Shown piece after piece: positions 28,824 through 36,818 of a DNA stretch of 64,000 nucleotides (position 1 is its first letter; every line of letters begins with the position of its first letter). Both the position numbers and the translations under genes were made by a program. This DNA comes from Flavobacterium sp. 90 (lineage in GTDB: Bacteria; Bacteroidota; Bacteroidia; Flavobacteriales; Flavobacteriaceae). The stretch is taken from contig NZ_SMGE01000001.1 of assembly GCF_004339525.1 (NCBI RefSeq), forward strand, positions 1,736,001 through 1,800,000. Direction: 5' to 3'. The notes below the pieces were generated by a model that did not search any database, had not been told where the DNA came from, and saw only the letters and a list, made by a program, of their open reading frames with translations.

Positions 28824-29780
28824 ATGTTAAGCAGACAGCACAAACTTTTAATGATGAAAATTGTCAGTTTGTTCTCTGTGGTAAGAGGCTATAACATTCC
28901 GATTATTGTCTTAGCACAATATTTATCGGCAATTTTTATATTGGCTCCTGAAAAAAGAGCACTTGACATTTTACTTGATTTCAATTTATTTCTGATTGTT
29001 TTTGCTTCGGCAATTACGATTGCTTCCGGATATATTATTAATAATTTTTATGACAGTCAGAAAGATTTAATTAATCGTCCTAACAAATCAATGCTGGACA
29101 GATTGGTGAGTCAGAAAACAAAATTATCCGTTTATTTTACGCTTAATTTTATCGCAGTTTTAATGGCTTTGATCGTTTCATGGCGTGCTTTTTTGTTCTT
29201 TTCAGGATATATTTTTCTGATTTGGTTTTACTCTCACAAAATAAAAAAATATCCGATTGTTGGCAATCTAACGGCAGCATTTATGGCTGTTTTGCCTTTT
29301 TTTGCTATTCTGTTATATTTCTACAATAAGATCTCGTTTGAAGAAATTGAAGATCACATGAGTCATTTTGCCGTTATTTCGGCGCATGCAGTTTTCTTGT
29401 TTTTATTATTACTAATTCGGGAAATGATTAAAGATTTAGAAAACTTAAAAGGAGATCTGGCAAATGATTACAGAACAATTCCGATACTTTATAACGAAAC
29501 GGTTTCTAAACAAATTATTACGGTTCTAACGTTTTTAACGGTGATTCCGGTTTATGTTCTCATCGATATTTATGATGTGGGATATATGGATATTTACTTT
29601 TATGTCTGTTTTATTGTTCTCTTGTTTTTCTTGCTTTATTTATGGAAATCAAATTCTAAAGAACAATTTTTAATGCTTCATAATGTGCTTAAATTTCTGA
29701 TTGTTTCGGGAGTTTTTTGCATCGTTTTGATTAATCCGAGTGTTTTATGGCATGGGAAGAATTTGCTTTTACAGACCTAG
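28824..29780 (+). CDS. UbiA-family prenyltransferase
   Basis: The 318-residue polytopic protein has the first Asp-rich UbiA motif NNFYDSQKDLINRP (about residue 73) and the second, REMIKDLENLKGD, with about eight membrane helices. It would transfer a prenyl diphosphate to an acceptor in the inner membrane. Flavobacterial relatives are often annotated as geranylgeranylglycerol-phosphate geranylgeranyltransferase-like, but the acceptor cannot be decided here. Its position after mvaD and the kinase ties it to isoprenoid metabolism. Confidence 0.85.
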   Translation: MLSRQHKLLMMKIVSLFSVVRGYNIPIIVLAQYLSAIFILAPEKRALDILLDFNLFLIVFASAITIASGYIINNFYDSQKDLINRPNKSMLDRLVSQKTKLSVYFTLNFIAVLMALIVSWRAFLFFSGYIFLIWFYSHKIKKYPIVGNLTAAFMAVLPFFAILLYFYNKISFEEIEDHMSHFAVISAHAVFLFLLLLIREMIKDLENLKGDLANDYRTIPILYNETVSKQIITVLTFLTVIPVYVLIDIYDVGYMDIYFYVCFIVLLFFLLYLWKSNSKEQFLMLHNVLKFLIVSGVFCIVLINPSVLWHGKNLLLQT

Positions 29781-29787
29781 ATTATAT

Positions 29788-29845
29788 AAAAAGATGGCAC
29801 GCAGATGACGCGGATTTAGGCGGATTTATACCGATTTTTCATTTT
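29788..29845. repeat. GGCACGCAGAT / GCGGATT repeat
   Basis: GGCACGCAGATGACGCGGATTTAGGCGGATTTATACCG belongs to a family of short GC-richer words that recurs at 33638-33770 (GCACGCAGATTTTACGGATTTAAGC ... GCATAAATCCGTG). It is non-coding and lies just after the UbiA gene. Confidence 0.6.
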
Positions 29846-29912
29846 TAACTTCGTGGCCTTTCTCTATACTATAATTTTCTTTCAAAATGTTTAAAAGAAT
29901 CCAAATGTTTGA

Positions 29913-29999
29913 AAATAGCCCCGATTGAAGTGGAAATCCTTTTATTTTTTCTTTAAAAAATAAAAGATTGAAGCGAAAAGCGGGAATTTATGCCTGAAA
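29913..29999. repeat. Element with constant flanks and variable hairpin, copy A
   Basis: Read on the minus strand this is ATTCCCGCTTTTCGCTTCAATC, TTTTATTTTTTAAAGAAAAAATAAAAGGATTTCC, ACTTCAATCGGGGCTA. The flanks match copy B at 33524-33612, while the central hairpin is completely different. It lies between the UbiA gene and the promoter of the pseudouridine synthase. The remaining bases of the 29781-30114 gap show only the repeat at 29788 and the promoter at 30090. Confidence 0.65.
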
Positions 30000-30089
30000 A
30001 AAAGCCAATTATGATGCTTCTATAACTTCAAAAAAATAAAGCTATTAATCTAAGAACAATGAACTTAGGATTATTTAGCAAGAATAAAC

Positions 30090-30097
30090 TATCTTTG
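30090..30097 (+). promoter_or_regulatory. -7 box for the pseudouridine synthase gene
   Basis: TATCTTTG lies 17 bp before the ATG at 30115, the same distance as the identical box before mvaD. No clear -33 element is seen. Confidence 0.55.
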
Positions 30098-30114
30098 CAC
30101 AAATTACAGAATTT

Positions 30115-31023
30115 ATGAACAATAAGGAAGGCAATAATAAAAGAGGCGGATCTAGACCAAGTAGCTCTAGGCCAAACTCTAACAAGCCAAAACCTCCTAT
30201 GGCGAAGCGCGCTCAAGGGCCGAAAAAAGTGAAACCTGCTGTTAAGGCTGCTGAAGAAGAAAAGGCAGAAAAAATCAAAAAACAGAATCAGGCTCCAAAA
30301 AGACAAAAAGCTGCAGACGAAATTCGTTTGAACAAATATATCTCTAACTCTGGTGTTTGTTCACGTCGTGATGCCGATATATACATTCAGTCTGGAAACG
30401 TAAAAGTAAATGGCGTTCCGGTAACTGAAATGGGTTATTTAGTAAAATTAAACGATGTTGTAAACTTTGATGGTGTTGTTTTGACTCCTGAAAAGAAAGA
30501 ATACATCTTGTTGAACAAACCAAAAAACTTTACAACTGCCCTTGACGAAGGTCAGGAATACCGTAACGTTCTGGAATTGGTTCGTGGTTCTACAACGGCA
30601 AAAATTGCTCCGATTGGTAGAATGGACAAAAACACAACTGGTTTATTATTGTTTACTAACGATACTGATATGATTCGTAAATTTACTTTACCAAGTCAAA
30701 AATCGTCTAAAATCTATCAGGTTTCATTAGATAAAAACTTGAAGTTTGAAGATTTAGAAAAAATCAGTAAAGGTTTAGTTCTTGACGGACACCGCGTGTT
30801 TGTTGAAGAAATTAGCTATATTGAAAAAGAAGCAAAAAGCGAAGTAGGTCTTAAATTACGTTCGTCGAATGTAAAAGTAGTTCGTGCAATTTTCGAAAAC
30901 TTTGACTACGATGTTTTACGTATTGACCGTGTATCATTTGCTGGTTTAACCAAAAAGAATTTACCTAGAGGTAACTGGCGCTTTTTGACAGATCAAGAAA
31001 TCATCAATTTGAAGAACGTTTAA
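30115..31023 (+). CDS. rluB: RsuA/RluB-family pseudouridine synthase
   Basis: The 302-residue protein starts with about 65 residues of low-complexity basic sequence (Lys/Arg/Ser/Pro). An S4 RNA-binding domain (IRLNKYISNSGVCSRRDADIYIQSG) and the catalytic domain with GRMDKNTTGLLLFTND follow, where the Asp is the catalytic residue. The C-terminus has LKRVRVA-like text in altered form (VLRIDRVSFAGL) and NLPRGNWRFLT. It modifies uridine in rRNA, most likely 23S as RluB does. The RluB, RluE/RluF and RsuA branches cannot be separated with certainty by eye. The basic extension is common in Bacteroidota. Confidence 0.87.
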   Translation: MNNKEGNNKRGGSRPSSSRPNSNKPKPPMAKRAQGPKKVKPAVKAAEEEKAEKIKKQNQAPKRQKAADEIRLNKYISNSGVCSRRDADIYIQSGNVKVNGVPVTEMGYLVKLNDVVNFDGVVLTPEKKEYILLNKPKNFTTALDEGQEYRNVLELVRGSTTAKIAPIGRMDKNTTGLLLFTNDTDMIRKFTLPSQKSSKIYQVSLDKNLKFEDLEKISKGLVLDGHRVFVEEISYIEKEAKSEVGLKLRSSNVKVVRAIFENFDYDVLRIDRVSFAGLTKKNLPRGNWRFLTDQEIINLKNV

Positions 31024-31046
31024 GAAACGCTTCAAATTTGAATTCA

Positions 31047-31087
31047 ATATAAATCCTGTTTTACTTTTGTAAGATGGGATTTTTTTA
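31047..31087. terminator. Imperfect hairpin between convergent genes
   Basis: AAATCCTGTTTTAC and GTAAGATGGGATTTTTTT form a stem with G-T pairs around a TTTT loop, with T runs after it on the plus strand. It lies between the ends of the pseudouridine synthase gene and the convergent DUF937-like gene. Confidence 0.6.
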
Positions 31088-31088
31088 T

Positions 31089-31691
31089 TTAGAAACTGAA
31101 AAAGTTATGTCCGAATAAAGTAAAAATTGATCTTCCGATGGATTGGTTTTTATCTTCGACTGTTTCAAAACAAGAGAAACCTAAGATGATTTTGATTCCG
31201 GGATGGATGCTGTTTAAAATATCTCTTTTTTGCTCTTCAAGCAATAATTTTAAACTGTCTAGTAGTTGAATATTGTTCTTTAAGTAAGAAACGACTAATA
31301 ATGCTGAGAAGTTAAGGATTTCTCTTGCCGTTTCGCTTTTGATTCCGACTTCGTTTGAAATCATTTCAGAAATTCTGCCTTTTTTATTGGTGAAAATTTC
31401 TTTTAGTATTGCGTTTCCTTCTAATCTGTAACAGTCGTCGACTGATAAAATTCTTCCAGAGGTAAAATCGACTTCCTGATAAAATGTAGAATCTTCTTTT
31501 ATTAGTGAGATAATTTCTTTGTAAAAGCCCGACTCCTCCGCCCTATTATACAAACCCATTAAAATTGTTCCTATTGAAACATCAATTCCTTTGATTAAAA
31601 GTGCATCATTTTCAAAATAAAATTTGTTCAATTTTGAGACAACATTAGAAGAAATAAAACGTCTAAGTTCAATTTGTAGGTTTGGAGTCAT
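31089..31691 (-). CDS. DUF937-like protein
   Basis: The 200-residue cytosolic protein has no signal. The central part (TILMGLYNRAEESGFYKEIISLIKED, then KGRISEMISNEVGIKSETAREILNFSALLVVSYLKNN) has the helical repeat look of DUF937 proteins. The C-terminus is divergent. Function is unknown. It ends against the pseudouridine synthase gene and is not obviously part of an operon. The family call is from pattern memory only. Confidence 0.65.
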   Translation of the reverse strand: MTPNLQIELRRFISSNVVSKLNKFYFENDALLIKGIDVSIGTILMGLYNRAEESGFYKEIISLIKEDSTFYQEVDFTSGRILSVDDCYRLEGNAILKEIFTNKKGRISEMISNEVGIKSETAREILNFSALLVVSYLKNNIQLLDSLKLLLEEQKRDILNSIHPGIKIILGFSCFETVEDKNQSIGRSIFTLFGHNFFSF

Positions 31692-31962
31692 AAATTTACT
31701 ATTTAAATTAGTTCAAAATAATCGATAAAGTGAGGCTTTTTATCGTTTATCAGGATAAAAATATAAAATATTTTAACATTTCCAAAAAAGAAGTTAAAAT
31801 AATAAATGCGAATTTAACAATTGTTAAACACAAAAATCTTGAATAACCAGCAAACATAACCCCTTAGTTATCAAAACAAACAAAAAAGTTTTTTTTGAAA
31901 TTTTTAATTGTTTTAATAAAAATTAAAAAAGATAAGAAAAAGCTTAAATGTATGTTACACAA

Positions 31963-32463
31963 TTAAAATAATAATGTTCGATATTTCCATGTTATGTTCA
32001 GAAAAATACCCAGAAAAATGATGCAGAAAAGAAAATTAATAAAACTAGAAGCCAAAAAACCAAGCAATGATCCCGTTGCAGCTTTTAATGCCCGACGATG
32101 ATTTTTTGAATCGTAAATTAACTCTCCGACAAATGCCCCAACAAAAGGACCGATAATAACTCCAAAAGGAATTGGAGCCAGAATACCAACTATCAAACCA
32201 ATATTGGTTCCCCAAATTCCGTAAGAACTTCCGCCAAACTTTTTGGTTCCTTTAGCCGGAATTACATAATCCAGAACGGTAATAATAATGGTTATTAAAA
32301 GTGTAATCCCCAAAACCCAATAATTGTTTTCTACCGCTTTTGTCAAATACAATAGTAGTAAACCTACCCAACAACTGGATAAACCAGGTAAAACTGGAAG
32401 AAAACTACCAAAAACACCAACAATCATACATATAAAACCGAGCAAGAGCAAGAGTGAATCCAT
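31963..32463 (-). CDS. DUF456-family membrane protein
   Basis: I start this at the ATG at 32463 (MDSLLLLLGFICMIVG). A GTG seven codons earlier overlaps a -7 box of the divergent gene. The 166-residue protein has GSFLPVLPGLSSCWVGLLLLY, DYVIPAKGTKKFGGSSYGIWGTNIG and GPFVGAFVGELI, the glycine-rich DUF456 pattern with several membrane helices. Function is unknown. The 271 bp after it hold AT-rich sequence without a visible gene. Confidence 0.85.
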   Translation of the reverse strand: MDSLLLLLGFICMIVGVFGSFLPVLPGLSSCWVGLLLLYLTKAVENNYWVLGITLLITIIITVLDYVIPAKGTKKFGGSSYGIWGTNIGLIVGILAPIPFGVIIGPFVGAFVGELIYDSKNHRRALKAATGSLLGFLASSFINFLFCIIFLGIFLNITWKYRTLLF

Positions 32464-32473
32464 ATTTATTTTG

Positions 32474-32481
32474 TAATTTTG
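32474..32481 (+). promoter_or_regulatory. -7 box for the gene at 32512
   Basis: TAATTTTG matches TAnnTTTG and lies 30 bp before the ATG at 32512. It sits just outside the divergent DUF456 gene. No strong -33 box is visible. Confidence 0.5.
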
Positions 32482-32511
32482 CACTTACAAATCTTTTAGT
32501 AAAACTAATAA

Positions 32512-32895
32512 ATGCGTTGTTTTTTTAAACTTATATTGTTTATACTTCTGATCTTCTCAATCAGCAATACAATGCATGCACAATCTAAAAAACTTTCGAT
32601 TGACGATCAATTGTTGCAAGACAGTATTTATAAAAGTAATAAGAAAAAAGTATTAAACTTCTCCATGAAAGAATTTGATACTCTTTTCTTTGAATATTTT
32701 ACGCATAAAAATGATCCAAATGTCGTTTTAACAAAACCGGAGTTTTATAACTACACCGTTCAAATTGCTACTTTTTCTGACCGACTTGCTAAATTGTATC
32801 CTGAGCAAAAGGAAGTTGCAGCAAAAAATAAAGAACAGTGGCTTTCAGAAAGCTATGAAGAATATTTGCAATTCAAAGCTTCTCAAAAAAAATAA
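32512..32895 (+). CDS. Small exported protein of unknown function
   Basis: The 127-residue protein has a clear signal peptide (LILFILLIFSISNTMHAQ) and a short, highly charged mature part with an aromatic cluster (FDTLFFEYFTHKNDPN). I do not recognise the family. A lipoprotein gene follows on the same strand within 50 bp, so the two may work together. Confidence 0.7.
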   Translation: MRCFFKLILFILLIFSISNTMHAQSKKLSIDDQLLQDSIYKSNKKKVLNFSMKEFDTLFFEYFTHKNDPNVVLTKPEFYNYTVQIATFSDRLAKLYPEQKEVAAKNKEQWLSESYEEYLQFKASQKK

Positions 32896-32944
32896 TCGTA
32901 TTTTTATACCAAGTAATTATTTCATCCAATTCAAATTCATAATC

Positions 32945-33430
32945 TTGAAGCAGTTTTTCATTCTTTTAGTTTTTTTAGCCCTCCAATCTTGTCAATATAT
33001 TGATAAGCAGGTTCCGTCTGAAAAAGATTTACTTCAAAAAGAACTAAAGACAATCAACTGGAAAGAAGTTGATGAATTTCCATCTGTTGCCAATTGTGAA
33101 AAAATCGCAGACAAAAAACAACGTCAGCAATGTTTTTTTCAGGTAATGGCACAACTTATTCAAGAGAAATTAGATATTGATACGCTTTCAATAATGTATC
33201 CTGAACTTGATACAATTGAGGTAAAAGTGACTGTTTTTCCGAATGCTACAATGAAATTCGAGCCACAATTTCGTAAAGATTCTGTTGCTTATGATACCAT
33301 CAAAATCGACAGTGTTTTGCGTGCTCGTTTAGTCGATTTCCCAAAAGTAAATCCTGCACTTAAACGCGGACTTCCGGTAAAAACTCAATTTATTTTGCCT
33401 GTTATTCTTAAAGCAAAAGGCAAAGAATAA
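32945..33430 (+). CDS. Lipoprotein with TonB-like C-terminal region, probable TTG start
   Basis: The frame is open from 32765, but that part overlaps the previous gene. The signal sequence LKQFFILLVFLALQSC begins at a TTG at 32945, so a TTG start gives a normal lipoprotein of 161 residues. The mature part has DKKQRQQCFFQVMAQLIQEKL and ends in RGLPVKTQFILPVILK, which looks like the C-terminal strand of TonB-type domains. Role unknown; possibly an envelope protein working with its upstream neighbour. Confidence 0.65.
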   Translation: MKQFFILLVFLALQSCQYIDKQVPSEKDLLQKELKTINWKEVDEFPSVANCEKIADKKQRQQCFFQVMAQLIQEKLDIDTLSIMYPELDTIEVKVTVFPNATMKFEPQFRKDSVAYDTIKIDSVLRARLVDFPKVNPALKRGLPVKTQFILPVILKAKGKE

Positions 33431-33442
33431 TTTTTTCTCTTC

Positions 33443-33470
33443 ACCATATAAGTGATTTAAGTTCATTTAA
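33443..33470. repeat. CCATATAAGT repeat, single copy
   Basis: CACCATATAAGTGATTTAAGTTCATTTAA is the same family as 25767-25840 and 60180-60211. It begins 13 bp after a stop codon. Confidence 0.6.
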
Positions 33471-33523
33471 TTCAAACCGTTCATTTGTTTTTATTATTTT
33501 CATTCTGAGCGAAGTCGAAGAAT

Positions 33524-33612
33524 TTGGAGCTATTTCCTGCTGTTCCTTCCAATCTTTTATGCCGAACCCCGGCACAAAAGGATTTTCCCTACCATCAGGG
33601 CTAGGGCTTTAG
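33524..33612. repeat. Element with constant flanks and variable hairpin, copy B
   Basis: GGAGCTATTTCCTGCTGTTCC, then CCAATCTTTTATGCCGAACCCC, then GGCACAAAAGGATTTTCCC and ACCATCAGGGCTAGGGC. The central hairpin (TGCCGAACCCCGGCA) differs from copy A at 29913-29999, while the flanks CAATCTTTTA, AAAAGGATTT and GGGCTA match. A TCTGAGCGAAGTCGAAGAA word of another repeat family sits just before it. Confidence 0.65.
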
Positions 33613-33637
33613 GTTTCATTAGAAGATACATTTTTTA

Positions 33638-33770
33638 TTGCACGCAGATTTTACGGATTTAAGCAGATTTTCACAGATATTTTTTCTCATTTTATGTCAT
33701 ACAAAGAATAAAAATCCGCATAAATCCGTGTTTTCGCAAAGCGAATCCGCGTCATCCGCGTTCCATTTTA
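33638..33770. repeat. GCACGCAGATT / AATCCGTG inverted repeat
   Basis: GCACGCAGATTTTACGGATTTAAGC on the left and GCATAAATCCGTGTTTTCGC plus AATCCGCGTCATCCGCGT on the right form an imperfect inverted repeat of about 130 bp. The repeat at 29788 is related. Together with the two repeats before it, this fills most of the 33431-33821 gap; no gene is visible there. Confidence 0.65.
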
Positions 33771-33821
33771 TCGTTCCTAAAACCCCAAGATTATTGGAAT
33801 TTAGAATTTAAAAATTGAGAT

Positions 33822-34928
33822 TTATTTTCCAAATCTTCTTCCTTTCCATTCATAAGAACCAAACAAACTATACAGAGCCACAGCTGAACTAAAAAAAGGA
33901 TAAAACAAACTACTTAAAAGCAAACTTTTTATTCTGGTTTTCTCTAAAAATTGATTTGTTATATAAAGCAATACAAAGTCAATTATAAACTTTGAAAAAG
34001 CAAACAAAACAAAAAATGAATAAGGCAAAATACCCAAAACAGAAAAGCAAAATGCAATCACGAAACTCAGATTTCCGAAGAAAACAATCAACCCCAGAAT
34101 CTTCCCGAAATTACTTTGATACGAAGATGTTTTTGCTGCCCAACGCACTCTTTGATAAAATAAATCTTTCCAGTTTTCAGTTGGTTTTGTGATAACAATA
34201 GCTTCTTCCGATTTTAAATAATGAACTTTATCTGAGAATAAATTAGTCGCTTTTTGTAAAAGAAAAACATCGTCACCGCTGGCAATTTTATTATTTCCAT
34301 CAAATCCATTAAGTTTTTCGAATAACGATTTTGTGTAGGCAAAATTGGCTCCGTTACACATAAAAGCTTTTTTAAGTCCAAAACTTCCAATTGTTGCGCC
34401 TTGCAAACTCGTTAAATCTAATTGCTGAAAATGATCTAAAAAAGAATTCTGGCATTTATAAGAAACTGCTCCAGCAAGCATTGAAACTTTGTTTTCCTGA
34501 ATATAATTATCAAATATCAAAAGCCAATTTTCCGGCACCAAACAATCAGCATCTGTTGTAATTACCCAATTGGTTTTTACATGTTGCATTGCTGTTGAAA
34601 TCGCATCTTTTTTAGGAGAATTCGAAGTCCGAATATTGTCTATTTGTAAAATGTGAAATGTAAAATGTGAAACTTGAAATTTCTCCTTCGAATTGTCATC
34701 AACCAAAATTACTTCAAATAAATCATTTGGATAATTTAAGTTCGAAAAACTGTTTAGAAGCTTCGGAAGATTCTCGGCTTCATTTCTGAACGGAACTATA
34801 ATAGTAAAACTTGTTTGAGGTTTTAAATCTGTTTTCTGATATTTTTTTACTTTGGCAAAACCATAAATAAGTAAACCAATGCTCGATAAATAAATAACTA
34901 AAATTACACTAAGAATAATGGCAATCAT
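33822..34928 (-). CDS. Membrane glycosyltransferase family 2
   Basis: The 368-residue protein has an N-terminal membrane helix, a GT2 catalytic domain (FTIIVPFRNEAENLP, LVDDNS, TTDADC, SGDDVFLL, and the acceptor-site QRVRW), then three or four C-terminal helices. It would build a polysaccharide or glycolipid at the inner membrane from a nucleotide sugar. The segment FQVSHFTFHILQI, just after LVDDNSKEK, comes from a low-complexity DNA repeat (34644-34679) and looks like an in-frame insertion. The acceptor is unknown. Confidence 0.87.
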   Translation of the reverse strand: MIAIILSVILVIYLSSIGLLIYGFAKVKKYQKTDLKPQTSFTIIVPFRNEAENLPKLLNSFSNLNYPNDLFEVILVDDNSKEKFQVSHFTFHILQIDNIRTSNSPKKDAISTAMQHVKTNWVITTDADCLVPENWLLIFDNYIQENKVSMLAGAVSYKCQNSFLDHFQQLDLTSLQGATIGSFGLKKAFMCNGANFAYTKSLFEKLNGFDGNNKIASGDDVFLLQKATNLFSDKVHYLKSEEAIVITKPTENWKDLFYQRVRWAAKTSSYQSNFGKILGLIVFFGNLSFVIAFCFSVLGILPYSFFVLFAFSKFIIDFVLLYITNQFLEKTRIKSLLLSSLFYPFFSSAVALYSLFGSYEWKGRRFGK

Positions 34929-34961
34929 AACTTTGGTTTAAAATCATTTAACATGAACAAA

Positions 34962-35100
34962 TGTAGTCCCTACGGGACATTTTACTGGTGCTGTTTCTAT
35001 TTTTTTTACCAACATTTAACTCCTGACGGAGTATATCTCGTAGAGATTATATATTGGTAACAAATTGATCCGTTCGAAATATTTTGTCCCGTAGGGACAA
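34962..35100. repeat. MITE-like 140-bp element, copy 3
   Basis: Outer ends TGTAGTCCCTACGGGACA and TGTCCCGTAGGGACAA are inverted. The inner part has ACCAACATTTAACTCC, GGAGTATATCTCGTAGAGATT and ATATTGGTAA, as at 5075 and 5389. It lies between two minus-strand membrane-protein genes. Confidence 0.8.
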
Positions 35101-35127
35101 CATTACTTAATCATTAAAAACTGATAC

Positions 35128-36072
35128 TTAAATCTTTGGAGAACTTTTAAAATTCAGCACATAATAAGCTCCAATAATCACTGGTAAAACGACATTTAAA
35201 AACCACATCAAAGTACTTATAAAAACCACAATCCATTCGTTTACGCCCAGAATTCCGAAGAAATATATAGCAACACTTCCTTTTACTGCAAAGTCCAAAA
35301 ACTGAAAAGTTGGCAAAGATGACGCCAAAAAGTAAACGACAGCAATTGTTGCAATCAAGGTAAAATAAGGCAAATGGACATCAAAAGCCAAAAACAAAAA
35401 GTAATACTGATGCGAGAAAACCAAATAACGCAAAGTTCCCAGAAGAATATTTTTACGATGAATTGGTTTTGGAATTTCATTAATCTTATGCAATAATTTT
35501 TCGATCGAATATCCTTTGATTTTTATTCTCTTTAAAGAGAATAAAACAATAAATAGTAAAACAAAGATTCCGAATAAAATAGCCACTGTTTGGGTTGTGA
35601 TTATCTCATATTTGGCATTAAAATACAATAATCCAAAGAGTCCAAAAATCACCGTTAAAATCATCTGGATTCCGTTACAAATTAGGTTTAGGAAAACGAC
35701 TTTTTTAGCTTCTGATTTTGCGTAATACAAAGCTTTCCCAGCGTACTCTCCTACTCCGTTTGGCGTAAATATTCCGGCTGTAAGCGCTGCCAAAACTTGT
35801 TTTGTTGCTTCTCCAAGAGAAATTTCATGAATTACTTTGGCTAAATTCTGCCATTTTAAAATCTCAAAATAGCGATTCAAAACACTCAAAAGCAATATAA
35901 AACCAATTCCCAAAATGGATTGATTTTTTCTAAACAGCGTAATGAACTTTTGCCAATCAAGTTTATCATTGTGCGCCAATTGATCATAAATAAAATAAAA
36001 TGCGCCACCTACAATCAAAAGTTTGATCAGAAGAACTAGGAATTGTTTAGCTTTGTGAGGAATTGAAATCAT
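35128..36072 (-). CDS. Lysylphosphatidylglycerol synthase/flippase-like membrane protein
   Basis: The start at 36072 gives MISIPHKAKQFLVLLIKLLIVGG; an upstream in-frame start at 36105 would include promoter DNA. The 314-residue protein has about eight membrane helices, with GEYAGKALYY and TPNGVGEYAG in the position conserved in the flippase-like (AglD/MprF N-terminal) family. These proteins move lipids or lipid-linked groups across the inner membrane. The neighbour GT2 gene on the same strand suggests a shared role in glycolipid assembly; this is inference. Confidence 0.8.
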   Translation of the reverse strand: MISIPHKAKQFLVLLIKLLIVGGAFYFIYDQLAHNDKLDWQKFITLFRKNQSILGIGFILLLSVLNRYFEILKWQNLAKVIHEISLGEATKQVLAALTAGIFTPNGVGEYAGKALYYAKSEAKKVVFLNLICNGIQMILTVIFGLFGLLYFNAKYEIITTQTVAILFGIFVLLFIVLFSLKRIKIKGYSIEKLLHKINEIPKPIHRKNILLGTLRYLVFSHQYYFLFLAFDVHLPYFTLIATIAVVYFLASSLPTFQFLDFAVKGSVAIYFFGILGVNEWIVVFISTLMWFLNVVLPVIIGAYYVLNFKSSPKI

Positions 36073-36076
36073 GCCG

Positions 36077-36105
36077 CAAAAGTAATCAATTTGAAAGTGT
36101 GGCAA
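36077..36105 (-). promoter_or_regulatory. Promoter of the flippase-like gene, close to the start codon
   Basis: On the minus strand TTG (36105-36103), an 18-bp spacer and TACTTTTG (36084-36077) match the Bacteroidota promoter. Transcription would begin about 6-7 bases on, almost exactly at the ATG at 36072. Either the mRNA is leaderless or the true start is further in. Confidence 0.6.
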
Positions 36106-36176
36106 TACAAATGTGCCAATTTGAAAATTAGAAAATGAGTCAGTTTTCTAAACCTTAAACTTGAAACAAAAAACCC

Positions 36177-36731
36177 TTGACAAAAGAACGCATCATATTA
36201 GGTATCGACCCCGGAACGACAATTATGGGTTTTGGATTGATTAAAGTCATCAATAAAAAAATGGAATTTTTGCAACTTAACGAATTGCAGCTTTCCAAAT
36301 ATGACAATCATTACCAAAAGCTAAAGATCATTTTTGAGCGTACGATCGAATTAATCGAAACACACAATCCTGATGAAATCGCGATTGAAGCGCCTTTCTT
36401 TGGCAAAAACGTTCAGTCGATGCTAAAGCTAGGTCGAGCACAAGGCGTTGCAATGGCAGCGGGACTTTCGAGAGATATTCCGATTACAGAATACGAACCA
36501 AAAAAGATAAAAATGGCAATTACCGGAAACGGAAACGCCAGTAAAGAACAAGTTGCCAAAATGCTGCAACAACTTTTAGGCTTGAAAGAATTACCCAAAA
36601 ACCTCGATTCAACAGATGGTTTGGCGGCTGCAGTTTGTCATTTCTTTAACTCCGGAAAAATTGTTGCGGGAAAAAGTTATACTGGTTGGGATGCTTTTGT
36701 AAAACAAAACGAAGAACGAGTTAAGAAATGA
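36177..36731 (+). CDS. ruvC: Holliday junction resolvase RuvC, TTG start
   Basis: The 184-residue protein begins at TTG (36177), which gives MTKERIILGIDPGTTIMGFG, the catalytic Asp 10 region. Other hallmarks are IAIEAPFFGKNVQSMLKLGRAQG and the DSTDGLAAAVCHFF acidic pair near the C-terminus. It cuts Holliday junctions with RuvAB. No ATG gives a better start. It is flanked on both sides by short AATGTGCCAATT-type repeats (36107-36145 and 36732-36812). Confidence 0.95.
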   Translation: MTKERIILGIDPGTTIMGFGLIKVINKKMEFLQLNELQLSKYDNHYQKLKIIFERTIELIETHNPDEIAIEAPFFGKNVQSMLKLGRAQGVAMAAGLSRDIPITEYEPKKIKMAITGNGNASKEQVAKMLQQLLGLKELPKNLDSTDGLAAAVCHFFNSGKIVAGKSYTGWDAFVKQNEERVKK

Positions 36732-36812
36732 GTCAATGTGCCAATTAGAAAATTAGATAATTCTGTAGACAATGAATAAATTATCTAATTGACACATTCT
36801 CAAATTATCTAA
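36732..36812. repeat. GTGCCAATT / AATTGACACATT inverted repeat
   Basis: AATGTGCCAATTAGAAAATTAGATAATT and AATTATCTAATTGACACATT (36778 onward) form an imperfect hairpin in the ruvC-hemW gap. A single related copy lies at 36107-36145 before ruvC. Confidence 0.65.
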
Positions 36813-36818
36813 TTAAAA

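Noticed and set aside
32765..32944. Upstream extension of the lipoprotein gene at 32945
   Set aside because: It overlaps the end of the preceding exported protein, and the signal sequence begins at the TTG at 32945.
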